A stretch of DNA of 53,860 bases from NCBI GenBank assembly GCA_017501355.1, contig JAFVXA010000017.1, forward strand, positions 1 through 53,860, read 5' to 3'. Under the pieces are notes generated by a model. The model worked only from the letters and a program-made list of their open reading frames with translations. It did no database searches and had not been told where the DNA came from. Positions 1 through 7,650 of the stretch are shown piece after piece. The position numbers were made by a program, and so were the translations under genes. Numbering within the stretch: the stretch's first letter is position 1; every line of letters begins with the position of its first letter. The stretch comes from Oscillospiraceae bacterium. GTDB taxonomy: Bacteria; Bacillota; Clostridia; Oscillospirales; Oscillospiraceae.

Positions 1-138
1 TCCAACACCGTCGTCACCTGCGGTACTCTGAAGATGGGTCTGAAGGTCATTCACCAGACTGACCACGTGATGAAGACCATCAACCACGAGCTGTTCCGCG
101 AGCTGAAGGTTTCCAAGCAGGTCGAGCAGAACTTCTAA
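1..138 (+). CDS. 3' end of an unidentified gene (partial)
   Basis: An open frame enters from the left edge and ends at TAA 136-138, giving the last 45 residues of a protein with a basic, helix-like tail ending QVEQNF. A strong terminator follows 13 nt after the stop, which supports a genuine gene end. I do not recognise the family from this fragment and assign no function. It is separated from the following selenium-related genes by that terminator and by a gene on the opposite strand, so it is probably not part of their operon. Confidence 0.7.
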   Translation, partial: SNTVVTCGTLKMGLKVIHQTDHVMKTINHELFRELKVSKQVEQNF

Positions 139-151
139 TTCAAAAAGCAAT

Positions 152-185
152 AAAAATGCCGTGAGAGCGATCTCACGGCATTTTT
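152..185 (+). terminator. Intrinsic terminator after the left-edge gene
   Basis: A perfect 15-bp stem (152-166 with 171-185) closed by a GCGA tetraloop, with A-rich and T-rich outer arms. It ends just before the stop of the convergent XRE gene at 197, so it can act in both directions. Confidence 0.85.
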
Positions 186-196
186 TGCGTCTAAAT

Positions 197-760
197 TCAG
201 TTGCTGAAGAGGAAAAACTCGCAGGGCTCATCGCTGCGGTTGATCAGATTGTGGGCGACACCGGTGTGGATATACAGACAGTCGCCGGGGCGCAGAAGCA
301 CCTCTTCCTTTTCAAACACGGCGTACAGCTCGCCGATCATGGGGCAGATGCCCGCGTCATTTTTCCGCACCGTAAGCTCCTCGAGATAGGCGGTCTGCGG
401 CGGCAGATGGAAGTGCATGGCACTGATGGGCAGAAAGGTGTTGGCGCTGGGGTTGGGAGTCAGCACCTCGCAGCGCACCCCCGGCACAGGGAAGGGGATG
501 GTGGGGCGGTTTTCCTTGCGGGTGAGGATATAGTCGCTGCTGTAGGTGAGGGGAGCGCTCTCCTCCTCCGGCAGAAAAAAGGAGGCGATGGGGACACCCA
601 GCACCTCGGAGAGCTTGCGCAGGGTGTTGAGAGAGGGCTCTTTCTGCCCGCGCTCCAGCTGGGAGAGGAAGCTGGCGGTGCAGCCGATCTCCTGACTGAA
701 CTCAATGAGGGTATAATGGTGACTCTTGCGAAGCTTTCGCAGATAAGAACCGTTGATCAT
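197..760 (-). CDS. XRE-family regulator with C-terminal cupin domain
   Basis: 187 residues. Residues 1-65 form an XRE helix-turn-helix (LRKLRKSHHYTLIEFSQ, then SFLSQLERGQ). Residues ~100-187 are a cupin_2 fold ending in GDCLYIHTGVAHNLIN. This is the usual layout of small-molecule-responsive XRE-cupin repressors. The start at 760 is chosen because AGAAGGAGG lies just upstream; an in-frame start at 880 would add 40 residues with no ribosome site. It is divergent from the yedF selenium/sulfur genes across ~250 nt, so control of that operon is a reasonable inference. The ligand is unknown. Confidence 0.85.
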   Translation of the reverse strand: MINGSYLRKLRKSHHYTLIEFSQEIGCTASFLSQLERGQKEPSLNTLRKLSEVLGVPIASFFLPEEESAPLTYSSDYILTRKENRPTIPFPVPGVRCEVLTPNPSANTFLPISAMHFHLPPQTAYLEELTVRKNDAGICPMIGELYAVFEKEEVLLRPGDCLYIHTGVAHNLINRSDEPCEFFLFSN

Positions 761-803
761 GTGGCACCTCCTTCTGAAGGATGGGAAAAGGAAATTTCTT
801 CCT

Positions 804-832
804 ATTATAAAAATATCACAAGAATTTGTCGG
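804..832 (-). promoter_or_regulatory. Probable sigma-A promoter of the XRE-cupin gene
   Basis: On the minus strand, CCGACA (832-827), a 17-nt spacer and a perfect TATAAT (809-804). It lies about 45 nt upstream of the chosen start at 760 and supports that start. Confidence 0.55.
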
Positions 833-941
833 TTGCAAGAAAATTTCAAGGCAAGAAGGAGATAAGAATGAAAAATTCACATATCATCGCGCGCACCGAT
901 AACTGTGCCGTGAAAAACAATGAGAAAGCAGACGGGCAAGC

Positions 942-971
942 TTGCGCCGTCCTTGCGAAAGGTCGTATAAT
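942..971 (+). promoter_or_regulatory. Probable promoter of the yedF operon
   Basis: TTGCGC (942-947), an 18-nt spacer and a perfect TATAAT (966-971), about 45 nt before the yedF start. The -35 is weak, which fits a regulated promoter. The regulator gene is divergent. Confidence 0.5.
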
Positions 972-1014
972 AATAAAGTAAAATACGCCGAATATGGCGC
1001 TTAGGAGGTATATC

Positions 1015-1605
1015 ATGGCAAAAGTGATCGTAAACGCAGTGGGTGATGCTTGCCCCCTGCCTGTTGTGAAGGCAAATCAGGCAATCCGTGAGATGACCGA
1101 GAATGGTCAGCTGGAAGTGCACGTGGACAACAACACCGCTGTGCAGAACCTGACCCGTCTCGCATCCCAGAAGGGCTTTGCCGTTCAGAGCGAGCAGAAG
1201 GAAGAAAAGCTGTTCGTTGTCACCATGGACGTGACTGTGGGCGGCGAGTGCTGCGAGGAGAAGGCTGAGGACAATCTGGTGGTGGTCTGCGCATCCAACG
1301 CCATGGGCGAGGGTGACGACAAGCTGGGCACCGCACTGATGAAGGGCTGCATTTTTGCCATCTCTCAGCTGGAGACTCTGCCCAAGACCATGCTGTTCTA
1401 TAACGGCGGCGCAAAGCTGACCGCAGAGGGCTCCGATTCTCTGGAGGACCTGAAGGGTCTGGAGGAAAAGGGTGTGGAGATCCTTACCTGCGGCACCTGC
1501 CTGAACTTCTATGGTCTGCAGGACAAGCTGGCTGTCGGCAGCGTCACCAACATGTACACCATCGTGGAAAAGATGGCTGGCGCTGACAAGATCATCAAGC
1601 CCTAA
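1015..1605 (+). CDS. yedF: YedF-type selenium/sulfur metabolism protein (TusA domain + DsrE-like domain)
   Basis: 196 residues. The N-terminus is a TusA/SirA-like domain with the sulfur-carrier motif DACPLP (Cys13). The C-terminal half is DsrE/peroxiredoxin-like, with Cys159 and Cys162 in LTCGTC, and a Cys79-Cys80 pair sits between. This two-domain form is the family annotated as selenium metabolism protein YedF. Start 1015 follows AGGAGG. The gene is followed 6 nt later by a NifS-like desulfurase and then a DUF3343 carrier-like gene, so a relay of persulfide or selenide from desulfurase to carrier is plausible. No selD, selA or selB lies in the window, so selenium use is inferred. Confidence 0.88.
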   Translation: MAKVIVNAVGDACPLPVVKANQAIREMTENGQLEVHVDNNTAVQNLTRLASQKGFAVQSEQKEEKLFVVTMDVTVGGECCEEKAEDNLVVVCASNAMGEGDDKLGTALMKGCIFAISQLETLPKTMLFYNGGAKLTAEGSDSLEDLKGLEEKGVEILTCGTCLNFYGLQDKLAVGSVTNMYTIVEKMAGADKIIKP

Positions 1606-1611
1606 ACGGAT

Positions 1612-2751
1612 ATGATCTATTTGGATAACGCGGCAACAACCATGCACAAACCGCAGGAAGTCATCGACGCAACGGTGGCTGCCCTGCAGTCTATGGGCAA
1701 CAGCGGTCGCGGCGCGCATGAAAGCACGCTGCAGACCTCCCGCGCCATTTTTGATGCGCGCGCGAGAGCTGCCGCTCTCTTCGGTTGCCCCCGTGCCGAT
1801 CATGTGGTGTTCACCTGCAACAGTACCGAAGCGCTGAACATCGCGCTGATGGGTCTTGTGGAGAAGGGTGACCGTGTGGTCAGCACCGACTATGAGCATA
1901 ACAGCGTCCTGCGCCCGCTGTACCGTCTGCGGGATGAGCGGGGGGCAGAGCTTGCCTTTGTCCCCGCAGATAAAGAGGGATGCCTTGACTACGCGGATTT
2001 TGAGCGTCTTATCACCCCCGGCACGAAGCTCGTGGTCTGCACCCATGCCTCCAACCTCACCGGCGACCCCATCGACATCGTGCGCGTGGCAAAGCTTGCC
2101 CACGCCGCCGGTGCGCTGATGGTGGTGGACGGTTCTCAGTCCGCAGGCGCATTCCCTGTGAACATGGAAGAAATGGGCATTGACGTGTTCTGCTTCACGG
2201 GTCACAAGAGCCTGCTGGGTCCTCAGGGCACCGGCGGTCTCTGCATCCGCCCCGGCGTGGAGATCAAGCCCTGGAAGGTGGGCGGCAGCGGCATCAAGAC
2301 CTATCTGGAGACCCAGCCTGCGGAGTATCCCACCCGCCTCGAAGCGGGCACCATGAACGGTCATGGTCTCGCGGGTCTCGCTGCAGCCCTTGCTTATGTT
2401 CAGCAGACCGGCGTGGAGACCATCCACGCCCATGAGGAGAAGCTCATGCGCCGCTTCTATGAGGCGGTGAAGGAGATCCCCGGCGTGAAGGTCTACGGTG
2501 ATTTCACCGCTGCCTACCGTGCTCCTATTGTGTCCATCAGCGTGGGAGACTATGACTCCGGTGAAGTCAGTGACGAGCTGTCTCTCACCTATGAGATCGC
2601 CACCCGCAGCGGCGGTCACTGCGCCCCCCGCCTCCACCGCGCCATGGGCACGGAGGAACGCGGTCTTGTGCGCTTCAGCTTCGGCTGGTATAATACCGAA
2701 GAAGACGTGGACGCTGCCATTGCGGCTGTCCGCGAGATCGCGGAGGATTAA
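1612..2751 (+). CDS. Cysteine desulfurase / selenocysteine lyase-like class V aminotransferase
   Basis: 379 residues, full length for the NifS/Csd family. It begins with the typical YLDNAATT. The PLP lysine is Lys199 in CFTGHKS and the persulfide cysteine is Cys337 in RSGGHCAPRLH. The enzyme should release sulfur from cysteine, or selenium from selenocysteine, as an enzyme-bound persulfide or selenide. It sits 6 nt after yedF and 6 nt before a DUF3343 gene, so the three are probably one transcript. Its separation from isc/suf scaffold genes and its company suggest a dedicated selenium or thio-modification role rather than general Fe-S assembly; that part is inference. Confidence 0.9.
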   Translation: MIYLDNAATTMHKPQEVIDATVAALQSMGNSGRGAHESTLQTSRAIFDARARAAALFGCPRADHVVFTCNSTEALNIALMGLVEKGDRVVSTDYEHNSVLRPLYRLRDERGAELAFVPADKEGCLDYADFERLITPGTKLVVCTHASNLTGDPIDIVRVAKLAHAAGALMVVDGSQSAGAFPVNMEEMGIDVFCFTGHKSLLGPQGTGGLCIRPGVEIKPWKVGGSGIKTYLETQPAEYPTRLEAGTMNGHGLAGLAAALAYVQQTGVETIHAHEEKLMRRFYEAVKEIPGVKVYGDFTAAYRAPIVSISVGDYDSGEVSDELSLTYEIATRSGGHCAPRLHRAMGTEERGLVRFSFGWYNTEEDVDAAIAAVREIAED

Positions 2752-2757
2752 ACGGCA

Positions 2758-2994
2758 ATGCGCGAAAAAACGGTAAAACTGATCGTGACCTTCCATACCA
2801 CCACGGGTGCCATGGCGATGGAGACCCTGTGTAAGGAAAAGGGTGTGGCAGGACGGCTGATCCCCGTGCCCCGCGCCATCACGGCGGGCTGCGGTCTGAG
2901 CTGGTGCGCACCCCTCGAAAGCCGCAGCGAGATCGAAGCGCTGGTGAAGGCAGAGAGCATGGATTACGACGGATTCTACGAAATTCCTGTGTAA
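2758..2994 (+). CDS. DUF3343 putative Se/S carrier protein (first copy)
   Basis: 78 residues, the usual size for DUF3343. It starts six bases after the desulfurase stop. The core LIVTFHTTTGAMAMETL is followed by PVPRAITAGCGLSWC, where two cysteines five residues apart are candidate carriers. Pfam describes this family as putative Se/S carrier-like. Following yedF and a desulfurase, it may accept the sulfur or selenium. A terminator 40 nt downstream closes the operon. A second copy lies at 3533-3802 on the other strand. Confidence 0.85.
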   Translation: MREKTVKLIVTFHTTTGAMAMETLCKEKGVAGRLIPVPRAITAGCGLSWCAPLESRSEIEALVKAESMDYDGFYEIPV

Positions 2995-3033
2995 GCTTTC
3001 TGCCTACGTACACGCCGCGGTCGAAAATGATTT

Positions 3034-3061
3034 AAAAGAGACCGCGGAAGCGGTCTCTTTT
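3034..3061 (+). terminator. Terminator of the yedF operon
   Basis: A 12-bp perfect stem (3034-3045 with 3050-3061), GGAA loop, ending in a T run. It is 40 nt after the DUF3343 stop. Confidence 0.85.
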
Positions 3062-3127
3062 GCTTGCGCACGATTTGTGCAGGATGTAAAATAAAGGTAA
3101 TCTCAAATCACGAAAGGAGAACCCCCT

Positions 3128-3475
3128 ATGGAATTTCACGAAGAAGCGTTTGAGTGTACCACGGAGATCGTGGCTGCCGCTATGGAAGAGGCAGAGGTGG
3201 AGCTGAGCGCCGAGGGCGGCGAGCAGGTCGCCGAGTTTTTCTCCGCCATCTATCACCGCCTTGCCGAGATCGCGAGCGGCAAGGAAGAAAAGCCTGCCAA
3301 GCCCGGCAGCTTTGAGGTCTACAAGGACAAGGCGGGGGAATACCGCTTCCGTCTGAAGGCTGCCAATGGCGAAGTGATCGCAGACTCTGAGGGTTACAAG
3401 ACCAAGGCATCCTGCATGAAGGGCATTGAGAGCGTGCTGCGCAGTGCCCCCGGTGCAGAAGTGAAGGAAGTCTGA
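3128..3475 (+). CDS. YegP/DUF1508-domain protein with an acidic N-terminal extension
   Basis: 115 residues. Residues ~60-112 are a single YegP-like (DUF1508) repeat: GSFEVYKDKAGEYRFRLK, then ANGEVIADSEGY and a KASCMKGIESV tail. Family members usually carry one or two such repeats and no known enzymatic role. Residues 1-55 are a Glu-rich helical segment that I do not recognise as part of the family. GAAAGGAG precedes the start. The gene is monocistronic between two terminators. Function unknown. Confidence 0.8.
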   Translation: MEFHEEAFECTTEIVAAAMEEAEVELSAEGGEQVAEFFSAIYHRLAEIASGKEEKPAKPGSFEVYKDKAGEYRFRLKAANGEVIADSEGYKTKASCMKGIESVLRSAPGAEVKEV

Positions 3476-3491
3476 TTTTTGGATCAAACCA

Positions 3492-3527
3492 AAACCGCCG
3501 CTGAACCCATTGGTTCAGCGGCGGTTT
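3492..3527. terminator. Bidirectional terminator between convergent genes
   Basis: A perfect 16-bp stem (3492-3507 with 3512-3527) with AAA/TTT arms. It is centred between the stop of the YegP gene at 3475 and the stop of the minus-strand DUF3343 gene at 3533. Confidence 0.9.
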
Positions 3528-3532
3528 CCTAT

Positions 3533-3802
3533 TCAGCAGTAGCGGTCACGCTTAGGGTCGATGTTGCGGGGAAGCTCCGCGTAGCCCATGTTGTCGATGC
3601 CGCTTTCCTCCGTGGCAGCCCAGACGGCGGGGAAGTCCTCCTTCTCCACGATCAGAGACATACCGCAGCAGGCGCTGGCAGCGCGGGGGACGGGGCAGAT
3701 CCGCGCCCGCAGCTGACGCTGTCGAAGATAGCTATACAGCTGCATCCCCTCGGTGTGATTATGAAACAGGATGTAAAAGTCAGTGATCTGCGCGTCGGAC
3801 AT
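3533..3802 (-). CDS. DUF3343 putative Se/S carrier protein (second copy)
   Basis: 89 residues, homologous to the protein at 2758-2994 (FYILFHNHTEGMQLYSYLR, then PVPRAASACCGMSL). The cysteine arrangement differs: here an adjacent Cys-Cys, with Cys at the end of the protein as well. It begins 3 nt after the stop of the double-cubane protein gene at 3806, so the two are almost certainly co-transcribed. Together with the first copy this places a carrier-like protein both with the desulfurase and with a low-potential reductase. Confidence 0.85.
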   Translation of the reverse strand: MSDAQITDFYILFHNHTEGMQLYSYLRQRQLRARICPVPRAASACCGMSLIVEKEDFPAVWAATEESGIDNMGYAELPRNIDPKRDRYC

Positions 3803-3805
3803 GGC

Positions 3806-5080
3806 TTAGCCCAGCATTTCGATGAATGCGCCGATACGGGTGCGCAGCTGCTCGCTGTCACCGTCGTCATAGTCGGTCTCGATGCCGAGAACGGGGATGC
3901 CGGCTTCCTTCAGAGCGCGCTCGACGAGATAGCCCTCGGTGTCGTACAGGCAGCAGAACTTCAGGTTCACGTCGATCACGCCGTCCACCTGATACTCCTT
4001 GGCAAGGCGAACGATGTCATCCACGCGGGCGTTGTTGGGGGTGAAGCAGGCGCAGTTGTTCTTCATGTAGCGCTGAGAAAGTGCCATGAACTGTTCGTCC
4101 AGGGTCTTGCCGCTCTCGTCCACCTGATTCTCAAAGTAACGGGTGCCGGTGCACATCTCTTCGCAGACAACGGCACCGCCGCAGGTCTCCACGATGTGAT
4201 GCAGCTTCCAGTTGGGAATTGCCATGGGAGTGCCGGTGAACATGATGCGCTTGGTGCCCTTCTCGAACACGCTCACGCCATTGCGGTTGCGCTCTTCCAG
4301 CTCATCTGCCAGCTTGTTGGTCATCTCTGCGCAGCGAACGGGATCGTCAAAGAAGGCGATCTGGGTCACCAGCAGCGCGTCGGTGCCGCTGATGGGAATG
4401 TTGTTGGGGTTCTTGCGCGCCTCAGCCACGCGGGCGAGGGCTGCGCGCTTTGCGTTCAGCACGCGGATGGCATCTGCCAGCTTCTCGGGAGTGATCTCAT
4501 TGCCGGTGAACTCCTCCACCTTCTTGGCGAAGGCTGCGATCTCATCCTTCCACTTCACGATGTCGCAATCGCGCTTCATCTGGGGCATATCCATGATGTA
4601 CATGGGGACATCCTCGCCGAGGATCTCGTAAGCCTTCTTCTTGCCATCGCAGGTGGTCTCGCCCACATACATATCAGCAATGCGGAAGAAGGGGCAGGTC
4701 TTGCCGAGGCGTGCGCCCACGGAAGCCTTCACCAGAGGGCAGGTGCCCTTGGGCAGAACCTTTTCGCCATCGGGTACCCAGAACTGGGAGCCGCCGCAAA
4801 GACCGGTGACGATGCCGTTGGCAGCCACGATCACTTCATCGGGAACGAACACGCAGAACGTACCAAAGACCTTCTGCCCGTTCTTCTGTGCCTCGATCAG
4901 CTCAGCGGGGCGAATGCCGTGAATGTCGGAAACGACGAAATCCCAGAAAGCCATGCCCTCGGGGCGGTTTTTCTGAGAGAGGTACACATCGCTGAAAGCG
5001 ACAGGAAGTGCGGCGCAAAGACCGTCGTGGGTGTCAACGTCCATGCCCAGCGCGGTCCACATTTCTCTGCGGTCTGCCAT
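3806..5080 (-). CDS. 2-hydroxyacyl-CoA dehydratase family double-cubane-cluster reductase
   Basis: 424 residues, full length. It belongs to the HgdB/HgdC-type dehydratase family and looks like the double-cubane [8Fe-9S] anaerobic reductase branch: GTFCVFVPDE, GLCGGSQFWVPDGEKVLPKG, KTCPFFRIADMYVGETTCDG, EEMCTGTRYF, NNCACF and NLKFCC supply candidate cluster cysteines. Such proteins use ATP-driven electron injection for difficult two-electron reductions. The ATPase activator that normally partners them is not adjacent. AAGGAG precedes the start. Co-transcription with a DUF3343 gene, opposite the yedF cluster, suggests a role in selenium or sulfur chemistry; the substrate is unknown. Confidence 0.88.
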   Translation of the reverse strand: MADRREMWTALGMDVDTHDGLCAALPVAFSDVYLSQKNRPEGMAFWDFVVSDIHGIRPAELIEAQKNGQKVFGTFCVFVPDEVIVAANGIVTGLCGGSQFWVPDGEKVLPKGTCPLVKASVGARLGKTCPFFRIADMYVGETTCDGKKKAYEILGEDVPMYIMDMPQMKRDCDIVKWKDEIAAFAKKVEEFTGNEITPEKLADAIRVLNAKRAALARVAEARKNPNNIPISGTDALLVTQIAFFDDPVRCAEMTNKLADELEERNRNGVSVFEKGTKRIMFTGTPMAIPNWKLHHIVETCGGAVVCEEMCTGTRYFENQVDESGKTLDEQFMALSQRYMKNNCACFTPNNARVDDIVRLAKEYQVDGVIDVNLKFCCLYDTEGYLVERALKEAGIPVLGIETDYDDGDSEQLRTRIGAFIEMLG

Positions 5081-5135
5081 ACTAAAATCTCCTTGTCAAT
5101 TCTGGATTTTTTGGGAAAAATGCCCCAACACATTT

Positions 5136-5166
5136 ATTATAACCACAGGCACAGGACCGCCGTCAA
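5136..5166 (-). promoter_or_regulatory. Candidate promoter of the double-cubane/DUF3343 operon
   Basis: On the minus strand TTGACG (5166-5161) and TATAAT (5141-5136) with a long 19-nt spacer, about 55 nt before the start at 5080. The rest of 5167-5390 is AT-rich, without an open frame I can support. Confidence 0.45.
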
Positions 5167-5391
5167 TCAAAAAAGACGTGACATCAGAAAACACTATCAT
5201 TTGTCGAAATCAGCGATAACAAAATGGAAATAGCTTCCTTTTTGCAAAGAAACGAACAAGGCGAAAAAATGAGTTGCCAAAAGATGGACACTGCGTTGCG
5301 ATAACACGGTAAAGTGCGAAAAAACTGCAGGAAAAAAGACAAATGTCTTGACAGGAATTTCTTGCAAATACTTCCATTTTGCAAATCCTTG

Positions 5392-5471
5392 TGATATGAT
5401 GTATTCAGCAAATTTTACCCCGCCGTAAAGGCGACGGGAAGGGAGGCGTTTCCGTCGGGGGACGGATACGC
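5392..5471 (+). promoter_or_regulatory. Extended -10 promoter and structured leader of the first chemoreceptor gene
   Basis: TG-A-TATGAT (5392-5400) is an extended -10. The leader then contains two GC-rich hairpins, one at 5418-5438 (CGCC/GGCG core) and one at 5446-5471 (GCGT and TCCGTC paired with GACGGA and ACGC across a GGGG loop), ending 21 nt before the start codon and upstream of the ribosome site. I do not recognise a known riboswitch; it lacks the conserved bases I would expect of a GEMM-I c-di-GMP aptamer. Confidence 0.45.
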
Positions 5472-5492
5472 AAAAGAAAAGGAGAGAGCGTT

Positions 5493-7259
5493 ATGAAGCA
5501 GAAGAGAAATCAATCCGCAATGGTTAATATGCTCGGTATTGGTACCATGGTGCTGACCTTCATTTTCGTGGCATCCGTGATTCTGGTGACCATGGCAAAC
5601 AACCACCTGAATACGGCTTACGAAAATCTGTATGATCTGACCATGGATGCAGAGAAGCTGGGCACCGCCAGCAAGTATCTGACCCAGGAAGCTCGTGCTT
5701 ATGTCAGCAGCGGTATGTCCGAGCACAAGGACAACTACTTCCGCGAGGTGAACACGGACAAGAACCGTGATATCGCGGTGGCTGCCGCCAAGGAGATCGG
5801 CATGAGCGCAGAGGAAGAGAAGCTCATCACCGATATCTTTGCTCTCTCCGCTGAACTGGCTGTGCTGGAGGAGGAAGCCTTCGCACTGGCTGAGCGCGGC
5901 GAGAACGAGGCGGGCAATGATATCCTTTACGGCAAGGAGTATGAGGATGGCGTGACCAAGGTCACCGCCATGGTCGCTGAGTTCGAGACATCCGTCATTG
6001 ATCGTCAGCAGCATGAAGTGGATGCACAGGCAAAGTTCATCAAGATTATGAACTTTGTGGCATACGTTGCCGCAGCCATCGCTGTTTTGGCACTGGGCAT
6101 TCTGATCGTCTATGTCAGACGCGATATCGTTGCCCCCGTTGTGAAGATCGCAGGTGGTATGCAGGCGCTGGCAAAGGGCGACCTCAGCTATGACCTCGAT
6201 ATGGAGCCCGATACCAGCGAAGTCGGCCGCACCGTGGGCGCGATGCTGGAGCTGGAGAACTTCCAGAAGGATGTCATCAACGACATGAACTATCTGCTCA
6301 CCGAAATGGCAGACGGCAACTTCGACATTGCGACCCGCATCGGTGATGCTGCCTATGTCGGCGATTATCAGAACCTGCTGCTGTCCATCCGCAAGATGAA
6401 CCGCACCCTGAGCAACACCCTGTTCAACATCAATATGGCTGTGGAGCAGGTCGATATGGGCAGCAATCAGGTGGCAGACGGTTCTCAGGCACTGGCACAG
6501 GGCACCACCGAGCAGGCAAGCGCCATCGAGGAGCTGTCCGCAGCACTGGTGGAGCTGACCAGTCACGTGCAGCAGAACGCCGAGAATGCCCGCGAAGGCA
6601 GCGGTATGTCCGCAGAAGCTGGCAAGGGCGTTATGGAAAGCAACAAGGATATGCAGCGCCTGATGGATGCAATGCAGGAGATCGAGACCAGCGCCAACGA
6701 GATCAACAAGATCATCAAGACCATCGACGATATCGCATTCCAGACCAACATCCTCGCACTGAACGCAGCTGTTGAGGCGGCACGTGCAGGCGCAGCCGGC
6801 AAGGGCTTCGCTGTCGTCGCAGACGAAGTGCGTAACCTCGCAGCCAAGTCCGCAGAGGCTGCCAAGAACACCACCGAGCTCATCGAGAGCACCGTCAACG
6901 CCGTCAACCACGGTACCAGCCTTGCAAACGAAACTGCCAAGGCGCTGGACAACGTGGTCAAGAAGGCAACGGTTGTGGATACCAAGATCCAGGAGATCGC
7001 TTCTGTCTGCGAGGAACAGGCAAATGCGATCCAGGAGATCAATGTCGGTATCGACCAGATTTCCTCCGTCGTTCAGACCAACTCCGCTACCGCAGAGGAG
7101 TCCGCTGCAGCCAGCGAGGAGCTCTCCGGTCAGGCAAACATGGTCAAGGAGCTGGTGAGCAAGTTCCGTCTCAGAAACGTGGACCCTGTGGCGGCAGCAG
7201 GCTTCAGCCAGCCCTCCCGCTCCAATTACTCCTTCGACGCAGACGGCGACAAGTATTAA
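5493..7259 (+). CDS. Methyl-accepting chemotaxis protein, helical-bundle sensor
   Basis: 588 residues. TM1 is ~14-36 and TM2 ~188-210; the ~150-residue extracellular part between them is all-helical and charged, resembling a four-helix-bundle sensor rather than a Cache domain. A HAMP segment ([20 protein letters not shown]) follows, then the signalling domain with hairpin tip [19 protein letters not shown] and [10 protein letters not shown]. The C-terminus is a flexible Ser/Asn linker ending DGDKY, a tail shared with the two receptors downstream. Receptors of this kind cluster at the pole and control CheA through CheW. No che genes lie in the window. The ligand is unknown. Confidence 0.93.
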   Translation: MKQKRNQSAMVNMLGIGTMVLTFIFVASVILVTMANNHLNTAYENLYDLTMDAEKLGTASKYLTQEARAYVSSGMSEHKDNYFREVNTDKNRDIAVAAAKEIGMSAEEEKLITDIFALSAELAVLEEEAFALAERGENEAGNDILYGKEYEDGVTKVTAMVAEFETSVIDRQQHEVDAQAKFIKIMNFVAYVAAAIAVLALGILIVYVRRDIVAPVVKIAGGMQALAKGDLSYDLDMEPDTSEVGRTVGAMLELENFQKDVINDMNYLLTEMADGNFDIATRIGDAAYVGDYQNLLLSIRKMNRTLSNTLFNINMAVEQVDMGSNQVADGSQALAQGTTEQASAIEELSAALVELTSHVQQNAENAREGSGMSAEAGKGVMESNKDMQRLMDAMQEIETSANEINKIIKTIDDIAFQTNILALNAAVEAARAGAAGKGFAVVADEVRNLAAKSAEAAKNTTELIESTVNAVNHGTSLANETAKALDNVVKKATVVDTKIQEIASVCEEQANAIQEINVGIDQISSVVQTNSATAEESAAASEELSGQANMVKELVSKFRLRNVDPVAAAGFSQPSRSNYSFDADGDKY

Positions 7260-7280
7260 TATTCTACCTGCATAAACATG

Positions 7281-7306
7281 AGAGCCAGCCCTCGCGGGCT
7301 GGCTCT
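7281..7306 (+). terminator. Terminator after the first chemoreceptor gene
   Basis: An 11-bp perfect GC-rich stem (7281-7291 with 7296-7306), TCGC loop, followed by TTTT. It is 21 nt after the stop. Confidence 0.9.
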
Positions 7307-7349
7307 TTTTATATTGCGCCCACGTGGGCGCATACTGTTTTCAGCCCCC

Positions 7350-7390
7350 CATCTTCTTTTTCTTTGTCTTGCCCAAAGAAAAAGAAGATG
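7350..7390. repeat. 17-bp perfect hairpin
   Basis: The arms 7350-7366 and 7374-7390 are perfect complements, purine-rich on one side and pyrimidine-rich on the other, with a 7-nt loop. It starts 44 nt after a complete terminator, so it is not needed for termination of the upstream gene. It directly precedes structured repeat A. Confidence 0.8.
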
Positions 7391-7410
7391 CGCCGCTGGC
7401 GGTGGAGGAT

Positions 7411-7513
7411 AACAACCGAAGCGCCGCCTGTGGCGGTTGAAGCGAGGTTGTTTCGAGGATGCGGCACGATTGGCGGACATGAAATGTCCGGGAATCGTTA
7501 CGCCGCGACGGTG
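7411..7513 (+). repeat. Structured dispersed repeat A, copy 1
   Basis: A 103-nt element almost identical in length and sequence to 53728-53831. It can fold as a helix AACAACC (7411-7417) with GGTTGTT (7446-7452) enclosing a CCGCC/GGCGG hairpin, then a second arm with GCGGC/GCCGC (7461-7465, 7502-7506), CGATT/AATCG, and GGACAT/ATGTCC around GAA. Compared with copy 2 the differences fall mainly in stems and keep pairing. I do not recognise it as a known RNA or insertion sequence. Confidence 0.75.
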
Positions 7514-7650
7514 TTTCAAGAAAAAGAAAACGCCAGGGTGCATATCGTCGGTTTGTCCCGCAAACCGACTGCTGTGTTCCCTCAGATGCTGGTGCTTGTC
7601 GATTTGACCTGCTTTTCTTTCCGCTGCCGCTGCCATGGTAGAAACAGGAG

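Noticed and set aside
877-2796. Long open frame on the minus strand opposite yedF and the desulfurase
   Set aside because: It is the antisense shadow of two clear genes; His/Leu/Val-rich composition and no recognisable domain. High GC produces many such frames.
5392-5492. Possible GEMM c-di-GMP riboswitch before the chemoreceptor
   Set aside because: The conserved aptamer bases and the tetraloop-receptor arrangement are not visible; only two simple hairpins.
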